Of a stretch of DNA of 64,000 nt, positions 42,238 through 50,254 are shown piece after piece. The number at the start of each line of letters is the position of its first letter. Positions within the stretch are counted from its first letter, which is position 1. The notes below the pieces were generated by a model. The model had not been told where the DNA came from and did no database searches. It was given only the letters and a program-made list of their open reading frames with translations. The DNA is taken from the NCBI RefSeq assembly GCF_019710575.1, contig NZ_JAHWFK010000019.1:1-64000 (forward strand). The letters are read 5' to 3'. The translations under genes and the position numbers were made by a program. Origin of the DNA: Paractinoplanes polyasparticus. Its GTDB lineage: Bacteria; Actinomycetota; Actinomycetes; Mycobacteriales; Micromonosporaceae.

Positions 42238-43008
42238 CCGAGCAGGGGGACTGGCGCCGGTGTCGTCCGGCTTCAGGCTGGTCGCTGCGGTGGGGACTGA
42301 CGCGTCTGACCCGCGCGCACGAGTTCGATACTCGCCGAGGTGAGGGGCGTGCCGCCGTACACAGCGGACCCGCCTCCTCACATCGCGGCGTCGTCGGGCA
42401 GTCGCGCTCGCGCGAGAATCGGAACAAACGCGCTTGGTTGCAGCGAGCATGCACGTCAGCAAGGAGCGGAAGCAGAAAACAGCCAGATGGCCGGAAACCG
42501 CGAGACAATCCATCGACGATATCCCGGGTCGAGAATGTGCGTTATGTCAACCTAGCTCGGGAGTGTGGACGACTGAAGGACCCCCGCAGTCGTTGGCTTA
42601 CAGATCGGTGGTTGTTCCGTGATGGGCGCGACGTGAGGCGCGTCGGCCGAATACCTCACCTGACCGTGTCGTAGCTCGGCGGCCGCGGAACACATCGCCG
42701 GTCACGCGCTTGGTCGGCGCACGGCCGCTGAGGAACACATCTCCCGGCCATGTGATTGGCCGGCGGAGTCCGAGCGTGTCATCGCCTGCAAAGGCAAACA
42801 GTCAGAGCTTCACGCGCCGCCCACCGCAACACGGCCGCTGCGGATGGCGTCGACAGCATGGCTGCCCCATTCGGGCGGCCCGACGCTGGCCAGGCGTGCA
42901 AATGATCGCGACGCACACCGCGGTCGATCCCCGAGGGCGCCCGGCGCGCGCGCAGCATGCCATCCGGCACCCCGTACATCCGTACGAAAATGCTGTATAA
43001 TATCTCAT
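42238..43008. other. Gene-free region before the integrase, less GC-rich
   Basis: This 771-bp stretch has no convincing gene and is less GC-rich than its surroundings. It includes an imperfect tandem repeat of about 42 bp (42680-42721 and 42722-42767, both with CGGCCGC and GGAACACATC) and an inverted repeat CCGGCCA-6nt-TGGCCGG inside the second copy. Such repeats can be recombinase binding sites, but no matching second att site was found in the window. Confidence 0.55.
42973..43008 (+). promoter_or_regulatory. Consensus -10 promoter directly before the integrase start
   Basis: A perfect TATAAT lies at 42996-43001, only 7 bases before the ATG at 43009. The -35 position (42973-42978) reads CGTACA, a weak match. 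The distance places the transcription start at or next to the A of the ATG, so the mRNA should be leaderless. No Shine-Dalgarno site is present. Confidence 0.7.
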
Positions 43009-43965
43009 ATGCATGACGAACGTAGCATTTCGGTCAGCACGCTCATTCAAGACTTTCTTGCGGCTCGGGCCGTGCGCAAGCCGTCGGCTCACACCCTGGC
43101 GGCGTACGAGCGTGATCTGAACTCGGTTGTCATGCACATGGGCGAAGGCCCGATCACTCTGGGTGACCTCTCCCCTCGTTCGCTGCGGGCGGCGTTTGCG
43201 GCTTTTGCGGGATCTCGGGCGCCGGCTTCGGTGGCGCGGGCCTGGTCGAGCTGGAACGCGTTCTTCACGTTTCTGGTGACCGAGCAGGTGGTGGCGGGGA
43301 ATCCGATGTCGGCGGTCGACAAGCCCAGGCAGGCGCACCACTCCCCCAAGCCGTTGCGTGGTGAGGACACTCCGGAGCAGCTTCTTGACGCTGTGAGCAG
43401 GGTGGATGACCGGGTGCGGGATCCGTGGCCGGAGCGGGATGTGGCGGTGCTGGCGCTGGCGTTGTGTGCGGGTTTGCGGCTGTCCGAGCTGCTGGCTCTG
43501 CGGGTGGGCTCGTTTCTGGGGCGTCCGGGTGAGCGGCGGGTCGAGGTGGCCGGCAAGGGTGGGCGGCCGCGGACCGTACCTGTTGAGCCCGAGCTGGATG
43601 CTGTGGTGGAGCGCTATGTGGAGAGCCGTCGGCTGCGGTTCGGGCGGGTGGCGGCGAGCGACGCGTTGATGGTGGATCGCAAGGGTGCTCCCCTGCGGCG
43701 TGGTGGTCTGCAGTATCTGGTGAGCTCCTGTTATCGGCGGGCGGGGGTCAATGACCGGGTGCCCCGGGGCGCTCAGCTGCACGCTTTGCGGCACACCTTT
43801 GCTACGCGGCTGGCTGAGGACGGCGCCAACGCCAGCGAGATCATGCGGCTGCTGGGGCATGCGTCGTTGGCTACGTCGCAGAACTACATCGAGGTGACGG
43901 CGGAGCAGCAGCGCGCGGCCGTGCGGGCGAACCGCACGAACCGCGCGCTGGGCAAGCTGGCTTGA
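43009..43965 (+). CDS. Tyrosine recombinase/integrase
   Basis: This is a 318-residue tyrosine recombinase. The N-terminal core-binding domain covers about residues 8-105. Catalytic residues are Arg157 (CAGLRLSE), Lys183 (AGKGGRPR), His258 and Arg261 (HALRHTF), His284 (LLGHASLATS) and Tyr293 (QNYIEV). ATG at 43009 fits the family N-terminus and lies just after a TATAAT box. The codon bias is slightly less GC-rich at the start than in neighbours. It resembles XerC/XerD-sized integrases. Position among broken genes suggests it belongs or belonged to a mobile segment. Confidence 0.9.
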   Translation: MHDERSISVSTLIQDFLAARAVRKPSAHTLAAYERDLNSVVMHMGEGPITLGDLSPRSLRAAFAAFAGSRAPASVARAWSSWNAFFTFLVTEQVVAGNPMSAVDKPRQAHHSPKPLRGEDTPEQLLDAVSRVDDRVRDPWPERDVAVLALALCAGLRLSELLALRVGSFLGRPGERRVEVAGKGGRPRTVPVEPELDAVVERYVESRRLRFGRVAASDALMVDRKGAPLRRGGLQYLVSSCYRRAGVNDRVPRGAQLHALRHTFATRLAEDGANASEIMRLLGHASLATSQNYIEVTAEQQRAAVRANRTNRALGKLA

Positions 43966-43981
43966 TTGCCGCTGGTAAGGG

Positions 43982-44407
43982 TCAGGCGACGCTGAGTTTG
44001 ACGTCGATGTTGCCGCGGGTGGCGTTGCTGTAGGGGCAGACCTGGTGGGCGGCTTCGATGAGCTGCTGGGCGGTGTCCTGGTCGACGCCGCTGAGTTCGG
44101 CTTCGATGGTGGCGTTGAGCTGGAAGCCGGGGGTGCCGTCGGCCTTGGGGCCGATGCCGACGTCGACCGTGATGGCCGTGTCGGTGAGGTCGATCTTCTG
44201 GTTGCGGGCGACGAGCTTGAGGGCGCCGTGGAAGCAGGCGGCGTAGCCGGCGGCGAAGAGCTGTTCGGGGTTGCTGTGGGCGCCGCCGGGGCCGCCCATC
44301 TCCTTGGGGACGGCGAGGTCGAAGTCGAGGACGCCGTCGCTGGAGCGGACGTGGCCGTTGCGGCCGTCGCCGGAGGCGGTGGCGCTGGCGGTGTAGATCG
44401 CCGTCAT
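43982..44407 (-). CDS. ohr: Organic hydroperoxide resistance protein
   Basis: Ohr reduces organic and fatty-acid hydroperoxides using lipoylated proteins. The peroxidatic Cys58 is in 'FAAGYAACFHGAL' and the resolving Cys124 in 'VCPYSNATRGN', both with the Ohr (not OsmC) context. Its 141 residues are full length. ATG at 44407 overlaps the stop of the ohrR remnant (ATGA), as in the normal ohrR-ohr operon. Since ohrR has lost its 5' part and promoter, regulation and even expression of ohr may have changed. Confidence 0.95.
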   Translation of the reverse strand: MTAIYTASATASGDGRNGHVRSSDGVLDFDLAVPKEMGGPGGAHSNPEQLFAAGYAACFHGALKLVARNQKIDLTDTAITVDVGIGPKADGTPGFQLNATIEAELSGVDQDTAQQLIEAAHQVCPYSNATRGNIDVKLSVA

Positions 44408-44566
44408 GGTGTTCCCTTTCCTTGGGTGCCGCGGATGCGGCTCAGCAGGTTGTGCAGTTGGAGGAATTCGTTCTCGGTGAGGTCGACGGCGCAGGCGATG
44501 CGCCGTGGGAGGTCGGCGAGGTCGTCGCGGAGGCGGTGGCCGCTGTCGGTGAGGTGGATCTTGTGC
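44404..44566 (-). pseudogene. ohrR: C-terminal fragment of the MarR regulator OhrR
   Basis: The frame ending at 44404 encodes 'HKIHLTDSGHRLRDDLADLP' and 'RIACAVDLTENEFLQLHNLL', the dimerisation end of an OhrR-type MarR protein. The upstream two thirds, with the redox Cys and winged helix, is missing; similarity ends near 44566 and a GNAT gene on the opposite strand begins at 44615. No start codon or RBS precedes the fragment. The break fits a recombination that replaced the operon's 5' end. Confidence 0.75.
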
Positions 44567-44614
44567 GCAATGGGAATGTGGCGACGACCGCAACGGTGTG
44601 TGATCATCGCTCGC

Positions 44615-45115
44615 GTGGCGGACATCCGATTCGTACAGCTCTCCCCCGCGGCGCTGGCCGCGCTGATCGACGGCGACCTGGCTGCCGCGAGTGCGGCGGC
44701 GGGCGCCGCCCTGAGCCCGTACCTGGTGGACGAGGCCTGGTTGTGGCGCATCCGGCTGGCCGACATCGAGGCCGATCCGGCGGCGGCCGAGTGGATCGCG
44801 CGGGCCGCGGTGGCCGAGCCGGAGGGTGTAACGGTCGGTCACGGTGGGTTTCACGGTCCGCCGGACGCCGATGGGGTGGTCGAGGTGGCGTACTCGGTGG
44901 CGCCCGAGCATCGCCGCAAGGGTTACGCCAAGGCGATGCTGCGCTCGCTGCTGGAACGGGCCGACGCCGACCCTCGGGTGACGGCGGTGCGGGCGAGCAT
45001 CCGTCCGGACAATGTGGGCTCGCGGGCGACGATCGCCGGGTTCGGGTTCCGCAAGGTGGGCGAGCAGTGGGATCCGGAGGACGGGCTCGAGGACGTCTAT
45101 CTGCGGTCGAGCTGA
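44615..45115 (+). CDS. GNAT-family N-acetyltransferase
   Basis: This is a 166-residue acetyltransferase of the RimJ/GNAT type. Strand 4 and the CoA loop are 'VVEVAYSVAPEHRRKGYAKA' (R-x-x-G-x-A), and the end is 'NVGSRATIAGFGFRKVGEQW'. The GTG at 44615 is the only start that preserves the N-terminus; longer frames run antisense through ohr. The 3' end overlaps the convergent EEP gene by 19 bases. Substrate unknown. Confidence 0.9.
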   Translation: MADIRFVQLSPAALAALIDGDLAAASAAAGAALSPYLVDEAWLWRIRLADIEADPAAAEWIARAAVAEPEGVTVGHGGFHGPPDADGVVEVAYSVAPEHRRKGYAKAMLRSLLERADADPRVTAVRASIRPDNVGSRATIAGFGFRKVGEQWDPEDGLEDVYLRSS

Positions 45116-45873
45116 ACGACCAGGGGCAGGTGGTCGGAGACGCCGGGCCGGGTGGTGGCGACCTGGACGACGCGGCCGAGGTTGTCGAGGCCGCGGGGGT
45201 CGGCCAGGATGTGGTCGAGCTGCGCGCGGGGCATGGGGCTGGGGAAGGTGGCGGCCCGGGCCAGGGTGCGCCATCCGGTCACCGCGCGGACGGGGCGCGA
45301 CGGCATGTTGAGGTCTCCCAGCAGCACCCGGGGCGCGGGTAGCGCGCGCAGGGCCCGTACGGCGTGGCGCAGTTGCCGGAGGTTCCAGCCGGGCACGAAG
45401 GACAGGTGGGTGGTGGCCACGGTCATCGGGCCCTGGGGTGTTTCCAGTACGGCGGCCAGCAGCACCCGGGGTTCGTCCTTGAGCAGCCGCAGGCCGTTGT
45501 CGGGGTCGTAGATGGGTGAGCGCATGGGCGCGCCGGGCAGGGCGGTGATCTGCCAGCGGGTCACGGGGTAGCGGCTGACCAGGGCGATGCCGTACAGCGG
45601 GTGCTGGTTGTCGTCGTCGCTGCGCCAGGGTTGCCACTTCTCCCCCGGTGTGCCGACGACGGCGGCGGCGAAGCGGTGGACCTGCGCGCCGAGGGCGTCG
45701 GCGGCGATGGCGGTGAGGTCGAGCAGGCCGCTGCGGGGCTGGGCCTTGTCGACCTCCTGCAGGCCCAGCACGTCGGCGTCGAGGTCGGATACGGCGGCGG
45801 CGACGCGATCGGCGTGTACCGTGCCGTCGGACAGCGATCTGCCGTGCAAGAGGTTGAACGTGGCCAGGCGCAC
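45097..45873 (-). CDS. Endonuclease/exonuclease/phosphatase family protein
   Basis: This is a 258-residue EEP-fold metal hydrolase. All core motifs are visible: TFNLLHG (residues 5-11), LQEVDK with the metal-binding Glu, THLSF, LLGDLNMP, QLDHIL and the final SDHLPL with the catalytic Asp-His. There is no signal peptide. The family covers nucleases, sphingomyelinases and phosphatases; the target is not clear. Confidence 0.93.
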   Translation of the reverse strand: MRLATFNLLHGRSLSDGTVHADRVAAAVSDLDADVLGLQEVDKAQPRSGLLDLTAIAADALGAQVHRFAAAVVGTPGEKWQPWRSDDDNQHPLYGIALVSRYPVTRWQITALPGAPMRSPIYDPDNGLRLLKDEPRVLLAAVLETPQGPMTVATTHLSFVPGWNLRQLRHAVRALRALPAPRVLLGDLNMPSRPVRAVTGWRTLARAATFPSPMPRAQLDHILADPRGLDNLGRVVQVATTRPGVSDHLPLVVQLDRR

Positions 45874-45905
45874 GAGTACCGACCCTAGCCAACGGGGAGA
45901 AGCCG

Positions 45906-45995
45906 ATGTTCATCAAGGCGCTCTGCTGCTCAGTGATGATCTTCATCGCAGTCGCGGCGATCGGGATCTGGTTGCAGCGCCGGCGCGGCCGATAA
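45906..45995 (+). CDS. 29-residue single-pass membrane miniprotein
   Basis: ATG at 45906 is preceded by GGGGAGA with a 5-base gap, an excellent ribosome site. The peptide MFIKALCCSVMIFIAVAAIG is followed by IWLQRRRGR and stops at TAA. It has one hydrophobic helix (about residues 5-23) and a positive tail, a common design for small membrane regulators. It ends 8 bases before the next gene, with which it is likely co-transcribed. Not recognised. Confidence 0.6.
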   Translation: MFIKALCCSVMIFIAVAAIGIWLQRRRGR

Positions 45996-46003
45996 TGCCT
46001 GTC

Positions 46004-46465
46004 ATGACTGATGATCTGATCGCCGAGCTGGAGTCGCAGGAGCGCGAGCTCGAGCTGAGCCGTTTCGACAACGCGGACGCGTGGCGGCTGGGCAGCCTGC
46101 TGGTGGAGCTGGCGACCGGGCGGGGGTTGCCGGTGGCGATCGACATCCGGCGGGGCGCGCAGCAGTTGTTCCATGCCGGGCTGGCGGGCAGTGTGGCCGA
46201 CAACGACCGGTGGATCGAGCGCAAGGTGCGGGTGGTCGAGCGCTACGGGGCGTCGTCGTTCCTGGTGGGGCGGCGGCTGGCCGCGAAGGGGCAGGAGCTG
46301 GACGCGGGCATGGGGGTGAACCCGGCCGACTACGCGGCGCACGGCGGGGCGTTCCCGATCCGGATCCGTGACGTCGGGGTGGTCGGGGTGGTGACCGTGT
46401 CGGGTCTGCCCCAGGCCGACGACCACGCGCTGGTGGTGGAGGCGTTGCGGGCGTTTCGCTCGTAG
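46004..46465 (+). CDS. UPF0303/HbpS-like (heme-degrading domain) protein
   Basis: This is a 153-residue protein of the GlcG/HbpS/UPF0303 fold. 'LLVELATGRGLPVAIDIRRG' and 'GLAGSVADNDRWIERKVRVV' are the UPF0303 landmarks, and 'AAHGGAFPIRIRDVGVVGVV' its C-terminal core. It lacks a signal peptide, unlike HbpS. The family is linked to heme binding or degradation, but function here is not proven. ATG at 46004. Confidence 0.85.
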   Translation: MTDDLIAELESQERELELSRFDNADAWRLGSLLVELATGRGLPVAIDIRRGAQQLFHAGLAGSVADNDRWIERKVRVVERYGASSFLVGRRLAAKGQELDAGMGVNPADYAAHGGAFPIRIRDVGVVGVVTVSGLPQADDHALVVEALRAFRS

Positions 46466-46512
46466 CGAGAAAGCCTTCCGGTGCGGCCCGGGGCCGGGGC
46501 AGGGTCGTGCGC

Positions 46513-47472
46513 ATGAGATTGCTGATCCTGGGCGGGTCCGGCTTCGTGGGCCGGGCCGTCGCCGACGAGGCTGTGCGCCGCGGCTACGACGTGACCGTGC
46601 TCAACCGGGGGCAGCGGGTGGCGCCGTCCGGTGTCAGCGTGCTGATCGGCGACCGGATGGGCGACCTGTCCGCGCTCGAGAGCGGCACGTGGGACGCGGT
46701 GGTCGACACATGGTCGGCCCAGGGCGAGGCGGTGCGGCGGACGGCGGAGCTCCTGAGCACAAGGGCCGGGCATTACGCGTACGTGTCGAGCCGGTCGGTC
46801 TATTCGGGCGAGCAGCACGAGAAGGCCGAGGCGGCGCCGCTGGTCGACGACGGCGACGAGGGGTACGCCGGGGACAAGCTGCGTGGTGAGCAGGGCGCGG
46901 CTGCTTTCGACGGTTCGGTGCTGCTGGCCCGGGCCGGGCTGATCCTGGGCCCGTACGAGGACATCGGCCGCCTGCCGTGGTGGCTCAACCGGCTGGCCCG
47001 GGGCGGCCCGACTCTGGCCCCCGGCCCGCGGGACAACCCGCTGCAGTACATCGACGCCCGCGACCTGGCGAACTTCCTGCTGGACACGGCCGCCCGCCGC
47101 GTCGCCGGCCCGTTCGACCTGGTCAGCCGGTCCGGTCACACCACCATGGGCGAGCTGCTGGAGGTCGCGGCCGAGGTGACCGGCGGGCGCGCGGAGCTGC
47201 GCTGGACCGACCCGGCGACGATCGAGGCGGCCGGGATCGAGCCGTGGACGCAGCTGCCGGTCTGGCTGCCGCCGGGCGACCTGCACGACTTCCTGCACGG
47301 CGGGGATGTGAGCAAGGCGTACGGGGAGGGTCTGGTCTGCCGGCCGGTGCGGGAGACGGTCGAGGACACGTGGGCGTGGCTGCGCAGCCTGCCCGGTGAC
47401 GCGCCGCAGCGTGCCGACCGGCCGCGGGTGGGCCTGGACCCGGCGGTGGAGGCGAAGGTGTTAGGCGAGTAG
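46513..47472 (+). CDS. NAD-dependent epimerase/dehydratase (extended SDR)
   Basis: This is a 319-residue extended SDR. The cofactor loop is LILGGSGFVGRAV (about residues 3-15), with the active-site Tyr/Lys replaced or shifted ('SSRSVYSGEQHEKAE'), as in atypical SDRs that resemble isoflavone reductase or RNA-binding CSP41. 'NPLQYIDARDLANFLLDTAA' is a family landmark. ATG at 46513 starts immediately before the Rossmann strand; GTG 46507 is also possible. The 3' end overlaps the convergent dehydratase gene by 12 bases. Confidence 0.9.
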   Translation: MRLLILGGSGFVGRAVADEAVRRGYDVTVLNRGQRVAPSGVSVLIGDRMGDLSALESGTWDAVVDTWSAQGEAVRRTAELLSTRAGHYAYVSSRSVYSGEQHEKAEAAPLVDDGDEGYAGDKLRGEQGAAAFDGSVLLARAGLILGPYEDIGRLPWWLNRLARGGPTLAPGPRDNPLQYIDARDLANFLLDTAARRVAGPFDLVSRSGHTTMGELLEVAAEVTGGRAELRWTDPATIEAAGIEPWTQLPVWLPPGDLHDFLHGGDVSKAYGEGLVCRPVRETVEDTWAWLRSLPGDAPQRADRPRVGLDPAVEAKVLGE

Positions 47473-48411
47473 CTCGGCCAGGCGGGCCGCGCCCACGTTG
47501 CCGCCCGAGATGATCACACCGATCCGGGCCGGCGGCGGGTCGAGGCGGCCCGCCAGCAGCGCGGCCACACCGGTGGCGCCGCTGGGCTCCATGACGAGCT
47601 TGAGCCGGTCGACCGCGAAGCGCAGGGCGTCGCGGATCTCGTCGTCGCTGACCAGCACGATCTCGTCGACCAGCTCCTTGTTGATCGAGAAGGTCAGCTC
47701 GCCCGGGGTGGGGGCGGCCTGCCCGTCGGCGATCGTGCGAGGCACGGGGATGCTCACGCGCTTTCCTGCGGCCAGCGACAGGAACGTGTCGTTGCCGGCC
47801 TCGGGTTCGACCCCGATGACGCGGATGCCCGGCTGCAGGCCCTTGGCGGCGGTCGCGCTGCCCGCGATGAGGCCACCGCCGCCGACGGGCACCAGGATCG
47901 CGTCGAGGTGGCCGGCCTCTTCGAGCAGTTCGAGGGCGGCGGTGCCCTGACCGGCGATCACGTCGGGGTGCTCGTAGGGCGGGATCAGGGCCAGGCCGCG
48001 CTCCTCGGCCAGCCGGGCGCCGATCTGCTCGCGGTCGCCGGTGTACCGGTCGTAAGTGATGATCTCGGCCCCGTAGCCGGCGACGGCGTCGAGTTTCGAG
48101 CGCGGTGTGTCCTCCGGCATGACGATGACGGCGGTGGTGCCCAGCTCCTTCGCCGACAGCGCGACCGCCTGGGCGTGGTTGCCGGACGAGTACGCGGCGA
48201 TGCCGCGGGCCAGCTGCTCGGGGCTCAGCCGGCGGATCGCGTTGTAGGCGCCGCGGAACTTGAACGCGCCGATGCGCTGCAGGTTCTCGCACTTGAGGTA
48301 GACCTCGCAGCCGGCCCGCTCGTCGAGCGTGCGCGAGCGCAGCACCGGGGTGTGGTGGGCGACCCCCTCGATGCGCTTGGCCGCCTCCCGGACGTCCTGC
48401 AAGGTGACCAT
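47461..48411 (-). CDS. Threonine/serine dehydratase, PLP-dependent
   Basis: This is a fold-type II PLP enzyme of 316 residues. The PLP lysine is in 'ENLQRIGAFKFRGAYNA', substrate loop 'SSGNHAQAVAL', and phosphate loop 'VPVGGGGLIAGSATAAKG'. There is no C-terminal ACT domain, so it matches catabolic threonine dehydratase or hydroxyaspartate ammonia-lyase rather than biosynthetic IlvA. It deaminates Thr or Ser to 2-oxoacids. GTG or ATG start at 48411. Confidence 0.93.
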   Translation of the reverse strand: MVTLQDVREAAKRIEGVAHHTPVLRSRTLDERAGCEVYLKCENLQRIGAFKFRGAYNAIRRLSPEQLARGIAAYSSGNHAQAVALSAKELGTTAVIVMPEDTPRSKLDAVAGYGAEIITYDRYTGDREQIGARLAEERGLALIPPYEHPDVIAGQGTAALELLEEAGHLDAILVPVGGGGLIAGSATAAKGLQPGIRVIGVEPEAGNDTFLSLAAGKRVSIPVPRTIADGQAAPTPGELTFSINKELVDEIVLVSDDEIRDALRFAVDRLKLVMEPSGATGVAALLAGRLDPPPARIGVIISGGNVGAARLAELLA

Positions 48412-48456
48412 AAGCCGTTTCCCTCTCGACCCGCGATGCCGATAGCCTGCGCTGCG

Positions 48457-49203
48457 ATGACGACGCTATCGCATGACTCCGACGGAACCGGGCGGCCCGT
48501 GCTGCTGCTGCATTCGACGGTCTGCGACCGCCGCATGTGGGATCCGCAGATGGTCGCCCTGGCCTCGGCCGGCCTGCGGGCGGTGCGGGTCGACCTTCCC
48601 GGGTACGGCGACTCCCCCGTCCCCTCCGCGCCGTACAACCCGGCCGACCTGGTGATCGAGACGCTCGACGGCATCGACGAGTTCGCGGTCGTCGGCTCCT
48701 CCGGCGGCGGCCTGGTCGCGTTGGAGATCGCCGCCCGCTGGCCGCAGCGGGTCACCGCCTTGGCGCTGTTGTGCACAGCCGGCCCCGAGATGAACCCGTC
48801 CGCCCAGCTGCGGGCGTTGTGGTCGGAGGAGAACGCCCTGCTCGAAGCGGGCGACGTGGCGGCCGCGACCGAGCTCATGGTGGACACGTGGGTGGGCCCG
48901 CTGGCCGACGACGCCACGCGCGCCCACGTCCGCGTCATGCAGCGCCACGCCTACGAGGTTCAGCTCGCGGCGCCCGAAGTCGAGGAGCTCGAGGTCCCGT
49001 ACACGGTGGAAGCGATCACCGCCCCCACGCTGCTCATCTCCGGCGCGCACGACCTGCCCGACTTCCGCGACATCGCCGAGGGCCTGACCGCCCGCCTGCC
49101 CGCCGCGACCCACCTGCCACTCGACTGGGCCGGCCACCTGCCCAACCTGGAAGATCCGGCCGCCCTCAACGACCTGCTGCTCCCCTTCCTGACGGGTCAC
49201 TGA
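48457..49203 (+). CDS. Alpha/beta hydrolase
   Basis: This is a 248-residue alpha/beta-hydrolase. The oxyanion region is 'VLLLHSTVCDRRMWDPQM', the nucleophile elbow VGSSGGGLVAL, catalytic Asp in 'LISGAHDLPDF' and His in 'WAGHLPNLEDP'. The N-terminal part lacks any signal peptide. The substrate is unknown; similarity is greatest to haloalkane dehalogenase/3-oxoadipate lactonase-like proteins in general. It is divergent from the dehydratase, 45 bp apart. Confidence 0.93.
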   Translation: MTTLSHDSDGTGRPVLLLHSTVCDRRMWDPQMVALASAGLRAVRVDLPGYGDSPVPSAPYNPADLVIETLDGIDEFAVVGSSGGGLVALEIAARWPQRVTALALLCTAGPEMNPSAQLRALWSEENALLEAGDVAAATELMVDTWVGPLADDATRAHVRVMQRHAYEVQLAAPEVEELEVPYTVEAITAPTLLISGAHDLPDFRDIAEGLTARLPAATHLPLDWAGHLPNLEDPAALNDLLLPFLTGH

Positions 49204-49321
49204 TGCCGCGGTCGTCTTCGGTAGTCATCAGTGCCGGCTGATCCGTGCGGCCTGTGGACGACCGGGCCGGCTTGGCCGCCGCCTCGGCGAACCGGGTCGA
49301 GCAAGCCACACGGTCGTGTTG

Positions 49322-49605
49322 TCACCCCGCCGGGCCGGCCAGGCCCAGGTCGGTGCTCGTCCCCGGCTGGATCTCGGTCGCTTGGGACCAGACCACCTGT
49401 CGGAGACCGCCTCGAACCGCCGGTAGTCGATGACGCCGCTGTTGATGCCTCCGAGGTATTCGGCCCTGGACCACACGCCCCCACCGGGATGGATCAGAAC
49501 GAAGTCGTCCGCGTGCAGAGCATCCAGGGTGGGCGCGTCGGCGTCGACCAACGCCCGGAGTCGTCTCTTCTCGAGATCGATAAGGCGGGCGGCTGGGGTG
49601 ACCAT
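49322..49605 (-). pseudogene. SnoaL/DUF4440-like gene with internal deletion
   Basis: ATG at 49605 encodes 'MVTPAARLIDLEKRRLRALV' and on through 'LHADDFVLIHPGGGVWSRAE' to about residue 68, a good NTF2-like N-terminal half. The frame then shifts at about 49402. In the other frame RQVVWSQATEIQPG follows at once, which is the normal C-terminus of the family, ending at TGA 49322. About 50 central codons, holding several strands of the cone fold, are missing. The product would be non-functional. Confidence 0.7.
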
Positions 49606-49727
49606 CCCGTGAGAGTAGGCGGGGCGGGCATCTGACCGTCCCTCACCAGCACACCTAGGACGTGTTCGACGGATCGCCGCGGTCCTGCGTCGTGGTCCGC
49701 CAAACACGCCTTCAGGTACCGATCGAC

Positions 49728-50165
49728 TCAGGAGACGGGCACCGTGAGAACGGTCGGGTTCCCTGTGCTCCAGAGGCCCCGGATCCGGCGGTTGCTGATC
49801 TGCCATCCCTGCTCGGTACGCCGGAAAGTGTCGTCATAGGTGCCGCCCAACAGGAACTGCTCTCCACCTCGCACGTGCTGGGCCGTCATCGTGGCGTGAG
49901 TGGTGGCGGCGTCGCCGTCGATGCTGACCTCGATGTTGTGCACGGCGTGATGAGTCGCATCGAGCGGTCCCAGGAAGGCCCGGGTGCCCTCGACGATCTC
50001 CGCGCGCCCGCTGGCGGCGGCGTTGACGTAGTCGCCCTGGGCATCCTCGGTGTAGCCGGCCGCGAGCAGGTCCCAGTCCTTGCTGTCCATCGCGCGGGCG
50101 ATCCGGTACAGCACGTCGGTGATGGCGGCGCGGTCGAGCAGTTCCTGAACGTCGTTGCTGTGCAT
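49728..50165 (-). CDS. SnoaL-like/NTF2-fold protein
   Basis: This is a 145-residue SnoaL_4-type protein, related to the aromatic-ring dioxygenase small subunits and dehydratases. It opens with 'LLDRAAITDVLYRIARAMDS' and has 'DATHHAVHNIEVSIDGDAAT' and 'GGTYDDTFRRTEQGWQISNR'. It forms a cone-shaped cavity for hydrophobic ligands. ATG at 50165 lies 89 bp from the divergent TetR start, with two inverted repeats in between, so it is probably the TetR target. Confidence 0.88.
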   Translation of the reverse strand: MHSNDVQELLDRAAITDVLYRIARAMDSKDWDLLAAGYTEDAQGDYVNAAASGRAEIVEGTRAFLGPLDATHHAVHNIEVSIDGDAATTHATMTAQHVRGGEQFLLGGTYDDTFRRTEQGWQISNRRIRGLWSTGNPTVLTVPVS

Positions 50166-50210
50166 GGTGGTTCTCCTGGATCGGATCGGTGGGACGCTCC
50201 GACGCTAATA

Positions 50211-50249
50211 CGGCACTAGTCAGTGCCGCAATCGATGGTGCATACCATC
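50211..50249. promoter_or_regulatory. Two inverted repeats between SnoaL-like and TetR genes
   Basis: CGGCACT-4nt-AGTGCCG occupies 50211-50228 and GATGGT-4nt-ACCATC occupies 50234-50249. Both have perfect arms and lie between the divergent starts at 50165 and 50255. Their position suits operators for the TetR regulator, controlling both genes. Confidence 0.7.
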
Positions 50250-50254
50250 ACGGG

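Noticed and set aside
42340..42674. Small open frames in the region before the integrase
   Set aside because: Three overlapping frames with no RBS, no domain and inconsistent codon use.
46004..46426. Large minus-strand frame from 43982 to 46426
   Set aside because: It joins the true ohr frame with antisense sequence of the EEP and HbpS-like genes; only the ohr part is real.
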